In this document: positions 34,424 through 46,939 of the stretch, one piece after another
How positions within the stretch are numbered: the stretch's first letter is position 1
Layout of the letters: every line of letters begins with the position of its first letter
Assembly (NCBI RefSeq): GCF_047948215.1
Contig: NC_134455.1
Coordinates: 222,684,526-222,748,525, forward strand
Source of the DNA: Lycorma delicatula
Lineage: Eukaryota > Arthropoda > Insecta > Hemiptera > Fulgoridae
DNA length: 64,000 nucleotides
Direction: 5' to 3'
Translations under genes and position numbers: made by a program
The notes under the pieces: model-generated
The model's input: only the letters and a program-made list of their open reading frames with translations
Databases searched by the model: none
Told to the model about the DNA's origin: nothing

Positions 34424-34657
34424 TTTTGCAGGTAGCCCCAGGAATATCTCAAATTAACATCAAACAACAATCTGCTACCATATTAACACTATTTGCCTTT
34501 GTAACTGTTTTCCAACACTGAAATAACTTCACCATGTTCATCACTTATTCCCCCAAGATATTTCAGTGTTGGAAAATAGAAGGCAGATGTAGTGTAAATA
34601 TAGTAACTGATTACTGTTTGACTTTTAATTTGAGATATGCCTGAGGCTGCCTTCAAA
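34424..34657. mobile_element. short foldback element, ~100-bp arms
   Basis: The left arm (34424-34530) and right arm (about 34558-34657) are imperfect reverse complements, with a 28-base spacer. Paired landmarks are aatatctcaaatta with its mirror near 34630, and ccaacactgaaata (34522-34535) with its exact mirror at 34559-34573. Identity is best near the loop. No target duplication was found. It lies about 90 bp left of hAT relic B. Confidence 0.8.
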
Positions 34658-34744
34658 ATGTAAGAAGTTTTAATGTAAGAATATGCCAAACCATAACGTC
34701 AATTATATTTACTTTTATAGACCTTTAAAATGCCATTTCTATTA

Positions 34745-35928
34745 AACATATTTATGTACTTTGCTTGAATCAATTTGGTTTAGTTTAGTTAACATAAAAT
34801 ATAAATCAACATGAATAAGTGGTGTACTACAGCAGTAACAGACAACGTTGTCAGTTAAAAACCCTGTACTAATCCTTGTACGTCAGAATCTGCCTGAATC
34901 AAGATCTTTTTCCAACTGAAATACAAAGAGTTGTAAGAAAATACGATTCTAAATGTATTAATATTGGATTTACTGCCATGATATAAAGAATGAGCCACGA
35001 CCTTAATCAGTAATCTGCTTTGAAATTCTTTCAACAAAAGTATGAACCCTCATTATTGAAACAGCATCTTAGTACTAAACATTCAACTTTAGAAATAAAA
35101 CCTAAGGATTATTTTATTTGAAAATTGTCAGAGATAAAATGCACAAATAAAATTGTCATCTTTTACAGGCAGTACTCAAAAATCAGCTGAGGCTTCTTTA
35201 GCAAAGTATGGAAAATTAATAGCAAAGTATGGAAAAACTCATTCAAAAAGCTGGGTGACTTTTGCAGAAATTGGTGTAGATCTTTTCTAAATTTGAAAAA
35301 TTTAGTGAGTACACAAAATTGAAATGAAAGATAATCTCATCAATAATATAAAATGCCATTGCCTAATACTAAAACTTTTTAAAAATATTTTAAAGAGAAC
35401 TATCTGAATTCCTATGGTTATGAAACTCATACTAGCTATCATTCCTGGTATCCAACAATGAAATAGTCTGGTAGAACTAGTTTGTGATTGAGATTTGTAA
35501 AATCTCAGATCTGAAAAAATTAAAAAATAAATTTCAGAATAAACTGAACATTAATCCAAATTAGCGCTTAAAATTAAATTCAACTGAACTAGACACCTCT
35601 TCACTTGTTTTAAGCATGCAGCACAATCCTTCTCACTGAATTTTTAGTCTTCAAGAATATTGTAATCAGTAATGTAAGTAAATGAATAATGTAACATTCC
35701 CTCTTAAAGTAAATAAATGTTTTTATAAAAAAAAAAAAAAATGGTTAAAAAATTGTATTATATGATTTTTTTATATAGTAATAGATAATTTCAAAAACAC
35801 ATTGTAATTTTTGCTGTATCAGTCTGAGATAACTCTTAACGCTATCCTAATTACATTTAATATTTAAATGAGATGCAACTGATCTGTAATTAACATGAGT
35901 GGTATATAAAAAAAAGGTTCAACCACTG
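34745..35928 (+). mobile_element. hAT element relic B (BED-finger, ZBED5-like), dead
   Basis: Coding traces on the plus strand run in order. RKYDSKCINIGFTAM lies near 34940. KYEPSLLKQHLSTKH (the C-terminal half of a BED zinc finger with its H-x-x-x-H) lies near 35040-35085. KPKDYFI lies near 35105. STQKSAEASLAKYGKLIAKY with GKTHS lies at 35165-35265. The C-terminal dimerisation end (KNKFQNKLN, SSLVLSMQHNPSH) lies at 35520-35645. The hAT catalytic core between them is gone. The right tip GGTTCAACCACTG (35916-35928) resembles a hAT terminal repeat; the left tip is not identified. It shares both flanking non-coding parts and the C-terminus with relic A. Confidence 0.72.
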
Positions 35929-36369
35929 TTGCTTTAAAGGATATGGCAAAATCAAAACCTCTTGTGATTTTACATGCATGAAAATTTATTTAATCACCAT
36001 TAATAGTTAATTCTAAGACACCTCAGACAAGATACCATATAATTAAACATAATAAAACTGACCCTCACAAACACTAAATCGAAGGTAAATTTCAGAGGCG
36101 AGTTCTTGAAATAATTTTGAGACCAAAACAGGACTGCACCAAGGTGACAGGCACTCGCCGCTATAATTCAACTGAGCTCTAGAAATGGTAATGAGGGAAT
36201 GGCTCCCAAAAGTAAAAGTAGGCCAAAAAATCAAAATAACTGTCTTGGTTTCACCAATGATTTGGCACGTTAGCAAACGACATCGACAAAGCTAAATCGC
36301 AGATTTATTAATTTAGCGAATGGCACCAAGACACAATACCAATTACAAACAAACATTTAACAAATTAAT
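35929..36369. other. possible 3' UTR of the LINE to the right, otherwise unknown
   Basis: GC is somewhat raised at 36060-36260, with an open minus-strand run (36276-36043) that I do not recognise. It may be the 3' non-coding end of the jockey-like LINE; no poly-A run marks the end. Confidence 0.35.
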
Positions 36370-39290
36370 ATAAGCTACTGATTCCGGAGTCGCCATCAGG
36401 AAATCTTCAGGAGTTCCTCCATAAGCTGTCCTAGGGCAAACTTCTGTGATGTGTTAACAATTTGATTTTCACCACAAAAGGGCATCAGTGTTTTACCCCA
36501 TTTATACAGGAAATAGGCTGTAGTTTGTATTCTGTATTCTACCATGCTGAGTTTGTATTCTGTTTAGCGTTGACCATGTCTTACATGGCAAGTCAAAACC
36601 TTTGACCTGGTTATTCTGCTTTATGGTACATTCTTGACGCCAGGCATCAGTTGGGTTAAATCCTTCCTCTGAGGCAGCAACTGCTGTTTTGATAGGTGGC
36701 TTTCTAGATCGAAGGGGCCATGATTGGCATCCTCAATGCCCCCATGAATTAATAGGTTTTAATTGTCCACAATCTTCTTGTTCTCTCTTATAAGAGCATT
36801 CATACGGCGCAGGTTTGGGGGTGGTGTATGGCTCAATACTGGGACCTGTAACACAGGAGTAGACCTGATAACCCCAGCAATCATTCTCATAGTGTTATTA
36901 AGCTAAGCATCAATTCTATGAACATAAGGGCTGTTAAAGCTCACTGGCCCACAATATCCTGTAGCCAAAAAGACGACCTTCAGAGCCAATGTGCATAAAG
37001 TGGAAGCCGATGCTCCCCATGTTGTTTCACAGAGCTTATGTATAATATTGGTTCTTGCTTTCAATTTCTTTGCAGTTTTCATTAGCTGCTCCTTAAATGA
37101 AAGCGTTCTATCAAGTGTAATGCCTAGGTATTTTAGTGTCTTATTGTGAAAGAGCCGTATATTCTCGAATAGAATTTTAAGCTCCCTGTTAGTGAACTTG
37201 TTACTTAGATGGAAGCATGACACTTCAGTTTTACTAGCATTTGGTTGGAGATGCCACCTTTGGAAGTACCTTCCCAGTTTCTCCAGGTCGGTCATCAGGA
37301 CCTACTCCAACTATTCAAATGATCTACATTTTGTTGTTAGCACCCAGTCATCGGCGTAGTCATGCTTTTTAGATCTTGTCTCTGGCATGTTTGCAACAGA
37401 GGCTGAAAAGGAGACGTGCAAGTACCAACCCTTGTGGCAGGCCATTCTTGAGGTTCCTTGGTGAGCTTATATCAAACACCATGATAACCTGCAACATATT
37501 AAGGAGGCAAGCTGTTAGTTTTCATGGGATTACATGGAGGACCTTTCAGATTATTCCTTCTCTCAAGACAGTGTCATAAGTGACTGATAAATATATGAAT
37601 GCAGCAGAGGTTTTAAGATTTCTTTGGAACCCCGCTTCAATGTATGTTGTGAGCGAGAGAACTTGGTTGGTACAACTTCGTTTTGGCCTAAAGCCTGCTT
37701 GTTCAATTGGTATAACATCAAATATTCTCTGACAGATTCTGTTGTAGATAAGCCTTTCTAGTAATTTATATGTCACTGATAGCAATGCTATAGGACTGTA
37801 GTTCTTAGGTAAGTTTGCTGGTTTCCCTGGTTTTAAAAGGTTTTAAAACCTTCGATTGCTTGAACTGTCTGGGTACGCTACCAGTCTGAATTGTCAGTGA
37901 AGAATTTGGCCAGCCAAAGTTTTGCATATTTTTCACAGTTTAATAAAAATTTTGAATTGATGCCATCAAATCCTGATCCTTTTCCTGAAGCGACATTTTG
38001 AGCGCCAACTACTCAATCTCTTCAAGTGTAAAAGGGTGAGCGTACTCAGTCTCTCCTCAAGTTTCTTAGTTAGCGTTTTATCTCAATTGTGTGCACCCTG
38101 TCTCTTGGTGCTCTGAACATTGCCACTATGTGGGATGCTACTGTGTGTGGGGAGACATTTGCTTTTTGTCTCTGAATAGGAGATCTGCTTCCTAATTTTC
38201 TTAGTAGAGTCCATGCATGACGATTCAAGATCTGAAAGTTCAGGTTTCCCACCATTTCTGTTGCCTTGCAGCATCGAAGCTGTGGAGAAGCTCGTCTGCC
38301 ACCTCTTGATTGCAAGGAAGCTTCAGTAGAGAACTGCACTGTTTTGGGACCACCCTGCGAAACCCTCTAGGGATACACTTCTTATCAGTACTTGTTACTG
38401 CTCCAATAAATCTGCTATAGTTTTTGCTGATCGGTGGTATCCAGCCTAGTCATTTATCCAGATCCCTAGAAAAATTTTCCAAATTAGCCTTTTTGAAGTT
38501 CCATCTAGAGCAGGGTACAGAAGTCACGAGTGAAATTTGGCGACCTGCCTCCATAATAACTTGACAGTGTTGGCTGTGGGAAATGTCGCAGAGACCTTTT
38601 CGGTGACTAGCAGCGGCCGGCTTTTGCTGTCAGTTGAAGTGAAATATAGATCCGGGTTATACTCCTGCCTCCAAGCCGCTGATTTAAAAGTAAATCAGTC
38701 TTTAGCATCAAAGACAAGACTAAGATTCTCATCCTCAGCCCATCTCACCAGAGCCTCTCTGTTTGCATCACAATCCTTATATTTCGACTGCTCTTGGTGG
38801 CTATTAAAATACTGTTATATATCGGACACTGTTATTCCGATTTTAACTATAACATTATGAATTTCATTACCCGTGGAGGTGGAGATGAGAGTAGCGTTTT
38901 CTATATCGCGTCCAACGTAAGTAGTGACGCCGTACGCATCATGGTATGTGGCACCAAGTAATTCATATCCAGGTATTTTGCCTCTTTTCCACAATTGTTC
39001 CTCAGTGTTACAATGTTTTTCCTGGATTGCGACCAGATCAATATTGTCATTCTTCAGTAGCTTTGATAAATACTAGCTCTTAGAATAACTTATGCTTTCC
39101 ATATTTATATGGCAAATTAGGACCGAAGGTCCAAGATTTCTTGTCGGCAAATCCTGAAAAGGACTGTTGAGTATATCTAGCGACATGTCCTGCAGTTCAT
39201 AATACTGTAGCCTTGTGTCCGCATGGTCAGGAGAACCTATCTTCTTGGTTTGTCTGACTGCCAGTATCTGCTAGCTCATTTAGCGTTACC
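36370..39290 (-). mobile_element. jockey-like LINE, degraded
   Basis: A non-LTR retrotransposon on the minus strand, about 2.9 kb. Order: endonuclease at the right (39120-38640), linker (38340-38070), RT (37785-36900), and a zinc-knuckle-type C-terminus at 36650-36380 (KWGKT, CGEN-x-x-VN, CPR-like residues). The arrangement and motifs are those of jockey-type elements. Many frameshifts; no intact ORF. Immediately to its right a different LINE fragment begins in the opposite orientation. Confidence 0.8.
36903..39120 (-). pseudogene. jockey-like LINE ORF2 fragments
   Basis: The endonuclease reads VAIQEKHCNTEEQLWKRG, then PGYELLGATYHDAYGVTTYV and GNEIHNVIVKI, giving the family QE-x-H glutamate. 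The RT reads LSVTYKLLERLIYNRI, EQAGFRPKRSCTNQV (37785-37546) and YLSVTYDTV, where the motif A aspartate is replaced by Tyr. YADD (37347-37358) is intact. The thumb region (37295-36903) reads LGRYFQRWHLQPNASKTEV, KYLGITLDRTLSF and TTWGASASTLCTLAL. With motif A lost and several shifts, no activity is possible. Confidence 0.8.
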
Positions 39291-39299
39291 CAGGATGCA

Positions 39300-40110
39300 T
39301 CACGTGGAAGCAAACTAGCTTTACACCCCTTAAATCACAGATATTAGAACTTCAAAACATTGCAAATAAAATTGGTCTCAAAATATCATTCAAAAAGACA
39401 GAATTTATACCCCAAAACCAACACAATTAAAAGAAGTAAACATAAACTGTAATAAAATCAAAATAGTAATCCAATTTAAATACTTTGGAAAAATAATAAA
39501 TAACCTAAACAAAAAACCTCTATCCAAATAAGAAGAAACAAACTAGCTAAAGTTCAAAAATTAACCTGGTACACTTACAATAAAAAATACCTATCAATAA
39601 ATGCAAAAATAAGACAGTACAACATCAGAAGCCACTTGTGCAGCACAAACACTCTTCCACCTGAATGAACATTCCTATACAGAGACTCCAGAAAATCAAA
39701 AGAATTGGAAGAACCTGTATCGCTAAGAAGTAACAGAAAGACGGCAGTGGTGGATTGTGTACAAAAAGTAGAACCTATCATTGATACCTTGCATAAGAGG
39801 AGACTAGGATTCTTTGGAGTTATCATGAGGATGCAAGATTCAAGACTTCTGAAACAGCTAATACAGTAAAATCTCGACTCGAAAAACACTGAGACGGATG
39901 CAGATGGATCAAAGAAATTAGAGAGGATCTGAAGAAAATTGGCCCTACCCCCAGAAGACATCATAGGTAACATAAAATTAAACAAAAAACCCACAACATG
40001 AACATTTTCTGCACTAGAAAGGGCATACAGATCGGAACATATGAAAAAGTACTGGGAGGACTGCAAGGCCCAAATAGTCCCATCAAAGAGACTTGGATAA
40101 TAGACTGACT
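39300..40110 (+). mobile_element. LINE 3' fragment (RT C-terminal part)
   Basis: The plus strand reads LQNIANKIGLKISFKKTEF (about 39350), then fragments LAKVQKLTWYTYNKKYLS, SLRSNRKTAVVDCVQKVEPI (about 39720) and DTLHKRRLGFFGVIMRMQDS (about 39780-39840), and a final segment with LERAYRSEHMKKYWEDCKAQ (about 40015-40080). This is the part after the YADD box and the C-terminal helical region of a LINE RT. The 5' two-thirds is missing and there are stops. It resembles the relic at 11460-12356. The left edge abuts the jockey-like LINE without an obvious duplication. Confidence 0.65.
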
Positions 40111-42477
40111 AAAGTGATTCTATGCAGTCATTAAAGATAATAATAAAATAGTTATGATGGTTAGTCAGTAATGATTAATATGCAATTTTAATTTAAGCCA
40201 TCTATGCAAAATTAAATTACAATCATAAGAATAGGGAATTTTTGTATAATAATTGTGGCAATGATCTCTCCTAGTGCAAATTAAATTGTGTACCTTTTTT
40301 TTCATAATTTGGAGTAACTAAAATAATTAATAATATTTAATTAATTATTATTATTCAACTAATTCTTAATAACTAACTATTTCATTCATATTAATTGTAG
40401 ACTTATCAATTGTATTTCCTTCAAACATAAGAGCAGCATTATCAGCAAAGCAATAAATTTTCTCATTAACTTCATAAGATTCATTTTGTTTGCATGAACC
40501 ACTTAAAGATACGTTTTGCAGTCCTGTTTTGCATTACTCTTACTGAACATTCATAATAGTACTTGTCATGTCTATCTCTCACAGCTTGTGTCCGATTACT
40601 AAGATGAGTTTCAGAGCATGATATCTAACCCCATACAACTCTTTAATGAATATAAACACAATCAAATGCTAGTCTGATATTCAGGAATTCCCCAATTGCA
40701 ATTTTCCTCTGATTAGATGTTAGGGTTTTAGATTCTATTTCAGACTTAACAAGGGGTATAATCAGAGATTGTTTAAGATTTTTAGGAAAAATTCCTAGAT
40801 TATTTGACAGGTTGAAAATGTTGCTAAGGGAAGAGATAGAAAGTTTTTAATTATCCTATTAGAGATGTTTCATATAAAAATGAACAGTAATTATTAGTGT
40901 ATTAGCAGTTTATTACTGTATTAGTTTTTTTTTTAGATCTATAAATTCCTTTTACATTTTACCTTAACATTTATTTAAAAATGAGAATTGACATTGCCAT
41001 TTTCAAACATTATCAATTTTAATTGTTAATTTTACACTTAGAAAAAAATTATTGAAAAATTCTGCTATTTTAAAATTATATTTATTTTTATCTGATACTT
41101 CAGTTTTGATTTCCTGTTTAAATTTTTTTTTTTTTTTTTTTTAATGGAAGTATTTAAAACTTCCTTTGTTTTCTTCCAATTATTCTTATTTGAATGCAGT
41201 ATTTTATTCCTGTAATAATTATTTTAAGTTTGTATAAAAAATATCAATACTTAATAAAGGTATCATATTTTCTAAATTACTATTAAAGATTTTGAGATAT
41301 ATACTTCTTTTAAAGTTTCTCATGGTTTCTGTAGAATTTAACAAATCCTTCATCATTCAGTGTTTGAGCACAAAAGGTCTTTATCAGTTGATTCAACTGA
41401 AAGGATTACATTTACAACTCTGCCCAAAATGTGATACTAAACAAAAGATAGATATTACAAATGGTTATGCAGACTTCTAAGTTAGGCAAGTGTGCATCTT
41501 TATTAAGAATCAGTATTCATCTATAACTTTCACAATGGTATTACCAACCTTCATGATGGAGAACCCAGAATCTTAGTCAGGCTGGTATTTTTTAAAATGC
41601 TAAAAAATTTATTTCTTCATCCCAAAAAAGTATGCGGTAACTGTAACTGATGGTATAAATATAGTTATCAAAAGGTAACAGATAAATTAATATTTAATTA
41701 AATAAATAAATATATATGTATATATATATATATAATTACAGTTCTAAGCATTTAAATTAGAAAATTGACGTTAATTTTAATTACACAATCTTGTTAAGTC
41801 ACCTACCAAGCTATTAATGGTGTGCAGACAAGAGAGTATTGCAATGTCTGATTGTCAGTTGCCAAGAAAGGGTTACGGATATATTGATTGAGCATCGGAG
41901 TACAAAAACTAACATGTTGAGAACAATTGTCAAGAAAATCCTGGTAATTAGCAGTTTTTAAATAAAATACCTGATCTTTTTAAACTATTCAAAATAATTA
42001 TTAATATTAGTGAAGCTTGGATTTTGATGTGCTTATTGAACTTCTACAATCAATAACTAACTATTCATGGACATAAATGTCTTGGTGACTGACCAAAAAT
42101 GCAGAATAGCACAGTCTGATTCACTAAGTTCTTTTATGTTGGCTTGCAATAAGATTATCTGTATGCTTGTATAAAAATTGAATTTAGAGGAATGTAAGGA
42201 TGAGGTTTAACTGGGATGTTATCTTTTGTTTTTATATCATTTTTTTTTTTTTTAATAACTAAGTTCAATTTAAGGGAGGAAAGTGGAAAAAGGATTATAA
42301 ACGATTTTCATTTTTGGAAAACCTTGAGAACTATACATATGCAGAACTGGATGATATGTTAAAAGCTCGAAGGATGAAGTTGTAAGATCACATTAGCTAG
42401 TGAAACAGGGAAGAGTGAAGTAAAATTTTTCAAAACCAATTTACTTTATTTAAAGGTTTATTAAATGAGAATTCTGC
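40111..42477. other. AT-rich non-coding sequence with simple repeats
   Basis: A 20-base T run lies at 41123-41142 and a (TA)n tract at about 41708-41734. No recognised gene. Confidence 0.5.
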
Positions 42478-42860
42478 AGTTCATCATCATCATCATCGTC
42501 TGGTTTTGCATGGCAGCAGGTCCCTTACCTCACTGCTTTCTAAATTCATTTCTGTCATTAGCCTTCTCATTCGTTCCTGTGTAGTTTTCAATTTTCACCT
42601 CATCTATTAACTTCATCCTTTTTCTTCCTCACTTCCTCTCTCCTTCTACTGACCCTTTCACTACAATTGTTAAGATTCCACTCTTACTAACCACATATTC
42701 TTACCAGTTTTTTATTTTTTCTACTTCTTGTGTAAGTGTTTTTTGTCTTTAATCCTGTTCATTATTTCCACATTCCTCAATTTATCCATCCATCATATTT
42801 TGTTTATATTTCTCAAAAGCTTTAATTAGCCTTCTCCCTCTTCCTGATCATCGTTCTGCA
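42478..42860 (-). pseudogene. LINE ORF2 C-terminal tail relic
   Basis: The minus strand from about 42860 reads, with stops and shifts, RLIKAFEKYKQNMMDG, KTLTQEVEKIKNW, EYVVSKSGILTIVVKGSVEG, GRKRMKLIDEVK, and an end with GPAAMQNQTMMM. The order H(V)V-x-x-GIL, L-EG-VEG and GR-R-x-x-x-x-DEV is the C-terminus of RTE-like LINEs, so this is a third, distinct family from the LINE pair at 654 and 23816. The ATG-repeat tail (catcat run, 42483-42498) marks the 3' end. Confidence 0.6.
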
Positions 42861-45800
42861 GTTAATCAGGTCAAATTCAATGTGGCTTTGTCATGCTTTT
42901 TTTAATTTATTAAAAACTTCTTTTTTTTTAATTTAATTGTTATTGTTCTTATAGATTCACTGTCTAGAATAAAAAGATTACCAGAATAAAAGTAATATTA
43001 ACTGATAAAAACATATTACTTTTGTTATACTGTTGGATTTAATGACAGAACATTTTTAAGAGTATATTATTATATTTTTTTGCTTATAATTAAATTACTG
43101 TCATGGTAGGTTTTCATTTCAAATTTAGAAATAATGTATCATAATTTCATAGTTTTCTTAGTATGATGAAGATAATGAGGATAGTTAGATTGGAAAGTTC
43201 ATTTATTGAGAAGTAATTTCTCTGCTTGCTATCTCTTGCCTCAACTATTTGTTATAGAATTTTAATTATTTTTTTATTAATATTTAATTATTTATTAGAG
43301 AATTAAAAACTTATTTTATAATTAAATCTTTTTCAGATGCAAACATATAATTGGAATATATACCAATTTTATACCATTGCCATTTTATACCACATACAAA
43401 TAAAGTTGGAAAATATTTTCTTTTTGAAGTAAAATTTTATTTCTTTAATTTACTTTGTTGTTTTCTGAAATGAAATCTGCCTGTCAACCCGCTGTTTATG
43501 GGTTTTCTGGTTTTTATAAATTTAAATTACATTGAAAAGATGTGAGCTGTTTTTTTACATTTAAAATGTGCTCTTTTACTAAAATTTTCAGCAGACTAGA
43601 TTGTTGTTGGTCATTACATTTTTTGGATATTTAATGCTTGAATACAAAAACTGTCTAATTCCTTAAAATAAATTAGTCTCTCATAAAGCTAACCATGGCC
43701 TAATTTCTGGAGTCAGTCTGTCATAATATTGATTATAATTTGGAATTACTCCTCCAATCTCAGTAGTCTAAAGGCATTTTTAAAGCTAGAAATAAGCAGA
43801 TAATATTTTTACCAGTGCACTGCATGAAAATAAATTTTTACTTAGATCTTCAGTTTACTTAACTGGGGTCAAGAATTTAATAATTACTGATGGAAAGTGT
43901 GCAAAGTGCAGAAGTCGCTTGAACTTAAATTTGGGTAGATACTCTAATAAGAAGCCTCAGAATAAAGTATTAGTAGTGGCAAAATGCAATTATTAATATT
44001 AATTACAACTGTTATTCAAAATTCCTTTCCAACGCCTTAAAAATTTTTGTTATTTGTTTTAAGTTAATCCTTACATATGAACTGATTAATTACTAATTGT
44101 TTTAATAAATTTAAATGTAATTTGTAACTGGTCAGACATTAACAAATTTGTTAATGAATTAAGTGTGGGGTTATCAGATTTATAAACTTCTTCTGTGAGA
44201 AAATCAAAACGTGCTTTGCTGAGCCTTAATTTATTACACAAATCAGTAATAGCTAAGTTTATCAAAGTGTATGGGATGTTGGCAATGGTTTGCCTCAGCT
44301 TTTTACTGAAATTGAAATCATGCAACAAGGCCTTGATTTTAACTCTAAAACCAAATCTGCTTTCTTATTCTGCAGTCTTTGTATTAAAACTATTAGTACT
44401 TATAATAACCTTTCCTAGACACATTTTACTTTTTATTCCTTCAATAACTTTTACTCATTAGGCTAGAAATGAATAAACCTATTTGTAGGTTTGGATGAGT
44501 GTAGCATTTACTATTGCAGATAAAGTAGTTTTGTTCTGAACGGATTTTGTTAAGATTATGATTTCTGTAATATGTTGTTTAATAGTGATTCTTGCAATGC
44601 CCTGACAATATCTTATCCAGGTAGTGAGTATAGAAGTACTTGCATCATTAGACCTGCCCCTGATTAGAATGCAGCTCTGACATACAAACTAGGAAAGCAT
44701 GTGTACAGATCCAGTCATGCTTAAAACTTGAAAATTGCTTGAACATGAAGGTCAGGAACAACTTTCCAATAAAATTGAGGTTGTGAACAATCTATATAAA
44801 TCTACTCTTATAATTTTTTTATTCAATAATAAAATTGTATTTCTTACTATCTACATTTTCATTTCCGCCATAAATCTTGTCTCAAGTACCTAAATTAATT
44901 TTATTCCTAAATCTTTACATTTATTTCAAGTAAATCTGATTTTAAAATAATGTTTGTTTCCTATCCTTAATCTGCTATGACATTTGAGTTCCACATTATA
45001 TTCTATTTTCATTACCTTTAACATTCATTAAATATCTATTTCTTCACATAACTTTTCTCTCCATCTCATGTTAAAAGGCTGGCATGTAGAGGTCTAACAA
45101 TGTGATTGATTTGAGCTTTTGATCTGTCTTTGAAAGTGGTGTGCTTTCACAATTTTTTTTTAAACCTGGAGAAAATCTATAGTTAATTGGCCTCTGCAAT
45201 ATCATGTACTCAATGTGACAGAAAACTGTTGTAACATACATGTTGGATTTTAGTTGATTATTTTTAAAAATGTATAGAAGATTAATCCATTAATGAGGTA
45301 TTGCTGATGATTCTGAGATTTCAGTTTTAGACTACCTTTTTAGCAAAGCCTTATTTGTGGCCAATTCTTATATTTTTGGGGCTATTCACTGTCATCTGCA
45401 ACTAGTCAACTTCCTGAGAGTAATCAGGATATAAGATGGTGGCACTATTGGGGGTCAAAACACCTTGAGTTAAAACCTTATTGTTGATTACTGCAGAGAA
45501 CATATAGGATCATGAGTCAGTTAAATGACTGATGGCAAAACAGAATTGTTACTTTCATTTTATAAAAAGAAAAACTATTTAATTTTAAACTTGGACGTTA
45601 TATTTTATTAACATTGCAGTTTAAATTAAAAACAAATATTTTAATCAAAATGTTATGATGATAATATTTTTTACTTAAGTTTTCTGACATGATGTATAGT
45701 TTCATTCATAACAATACAATAAAATTATAGTATAATTATAATAATTTCATTTCTAATTATGGAAGCGGTAAATCAGCTTACGGAAGGAACTGTTATGCAA

Positions 45801-46855
45801 GCGCTTAATTCACAACACATACTCTACGAGCATTACGTCATGTGAAATATTGTCATTACTGCAAAAGTAAACAAGGTAGAGAATTCCATTAAACAATTTC
45901 TACAGTTATCAGTTAAATGCTTATGTGTTTTTAAAGGCTGTATTACGGAACACATCAGTTGGGAGACCATTTGTTAACCAACATAGCCCCCAGTAAACTG
46001 TTGTTACCTTATATTCCACAATACGTGTTATATTTTAATTTTTGACGTTACATGTCATGGTTAACTGCCGGACCTTTTATTTAAATTTTATTAAGAAAGT
46101 ATTGCTAACATTCAGTACACATTAAAACTCCCCATAACACTGGCGAACCCAGTTGACCTACACCTAATTTAGGATATGGAACAAATTGCAAAATGTGTTG
46201 CGTATGTATTCTTTTTTTACGCAAACGAAAAGCGTACAATTAATGTTTTTAAACGGAGCACAAGATTGGCTTTTTTAATATTTGAAATATTTTTACTCTA
46301 TTTATATACGAAGTTTCACTCTGTTCTTATGTAAGTGCAATAGAGATATTGGAGTTAGTAAAAATAACTTTTTTTTTCTTCACAATAAATTGATTGGTAT
46401 AATATATACAAATTACTGCCAATCATAGTTCAGATTTACACCAATTTCCATGGCAGTAACTAGTTGACGTTTTACAAGTTCTGTTATTAAAATAAACAAG
46501 CAAAATTACTCAATATCAAAATAATTCAATAATTTTGTAAATAGCAGAATGTTTATTATCGCATTTTAAATATAAACAAATTTTCATTTACTGAATCAAT
46601 ATTTTTTACACGTTTCTAAAAACAAAAAAAAACAAAAAACAACGTTTATTTCATTTAATTGTTCAGTATTATTAACCTATGGATTTTTTTTCAAATATTG
46701 GAAATAAGTTTTGAAACATTAATGTTTTGAACATTTGATAAGAATAAAATAATCATACAATTAGCGAAATATAGTAAACGATGCGTTTAACGACCTGCTG
46801 TTTGACTTTCTAGATTAAGTGTGCAGTGCAAATTTTCAGTAAATTCTTGAGAAGT
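42861..46855. other. AT-rich sequence upstream of the RNF126-like gene
   Basis: Two overlapping open runs on opposite strands at 44086-44461 have no recognised domain. The last kilobase (45750-46855) has more CG dinucleotides and a TTACGTCA word (45834-45841) and is the natural place for the promoter of the gene at 46856; no core element is certain. An initiator-like TTCAGT lies at 46835-46840. Confidence 0.4.
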
Positions 46856-46939
46856 ATGGCAGAAGAAGGACCAGTAGAAAACTTAATGTCTCGTTATTTC
46901 TGCCATAAATGTAAAGTTGAAATCAGTGATATTCTGCCA
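46856..46939 (+). CDS. RNF126/RNF115-like E3 ligase, first coding exon
   Basis: ATG at 46856 in good context (aagtATGg) begins MAEEGPVENLMSRYFCHKCK, then VEISDILP, and a GTGAGT donor follows at 46940 in phase 0. The pair C16-x2-C19 is the first half of the N-terminal zinc ribbon of RNF126/RNF115 ligases, called Iruka in Drosophila. These ligases use the ribbon to bind BAG6 and ubiquitin and help clear mislocalised hydrophobic proteins in the cytosol. The second half of the ribbon comes from the next exon at 55106. The start matches the family length before the first Cys. Confidence 0.82.

Noticed and set aside
42483..42498. catcat run as a coding histidine tract or microsatellite of interest
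   Set aside because: It is the 3' simple-repeat tail of the LINE relic at 42478-42860.
44086..44461. Open frames on both strands, one with helix-like spacing
   Set aside because: No recognised domain, no splice sites or start context; AT-rich chance is likely.
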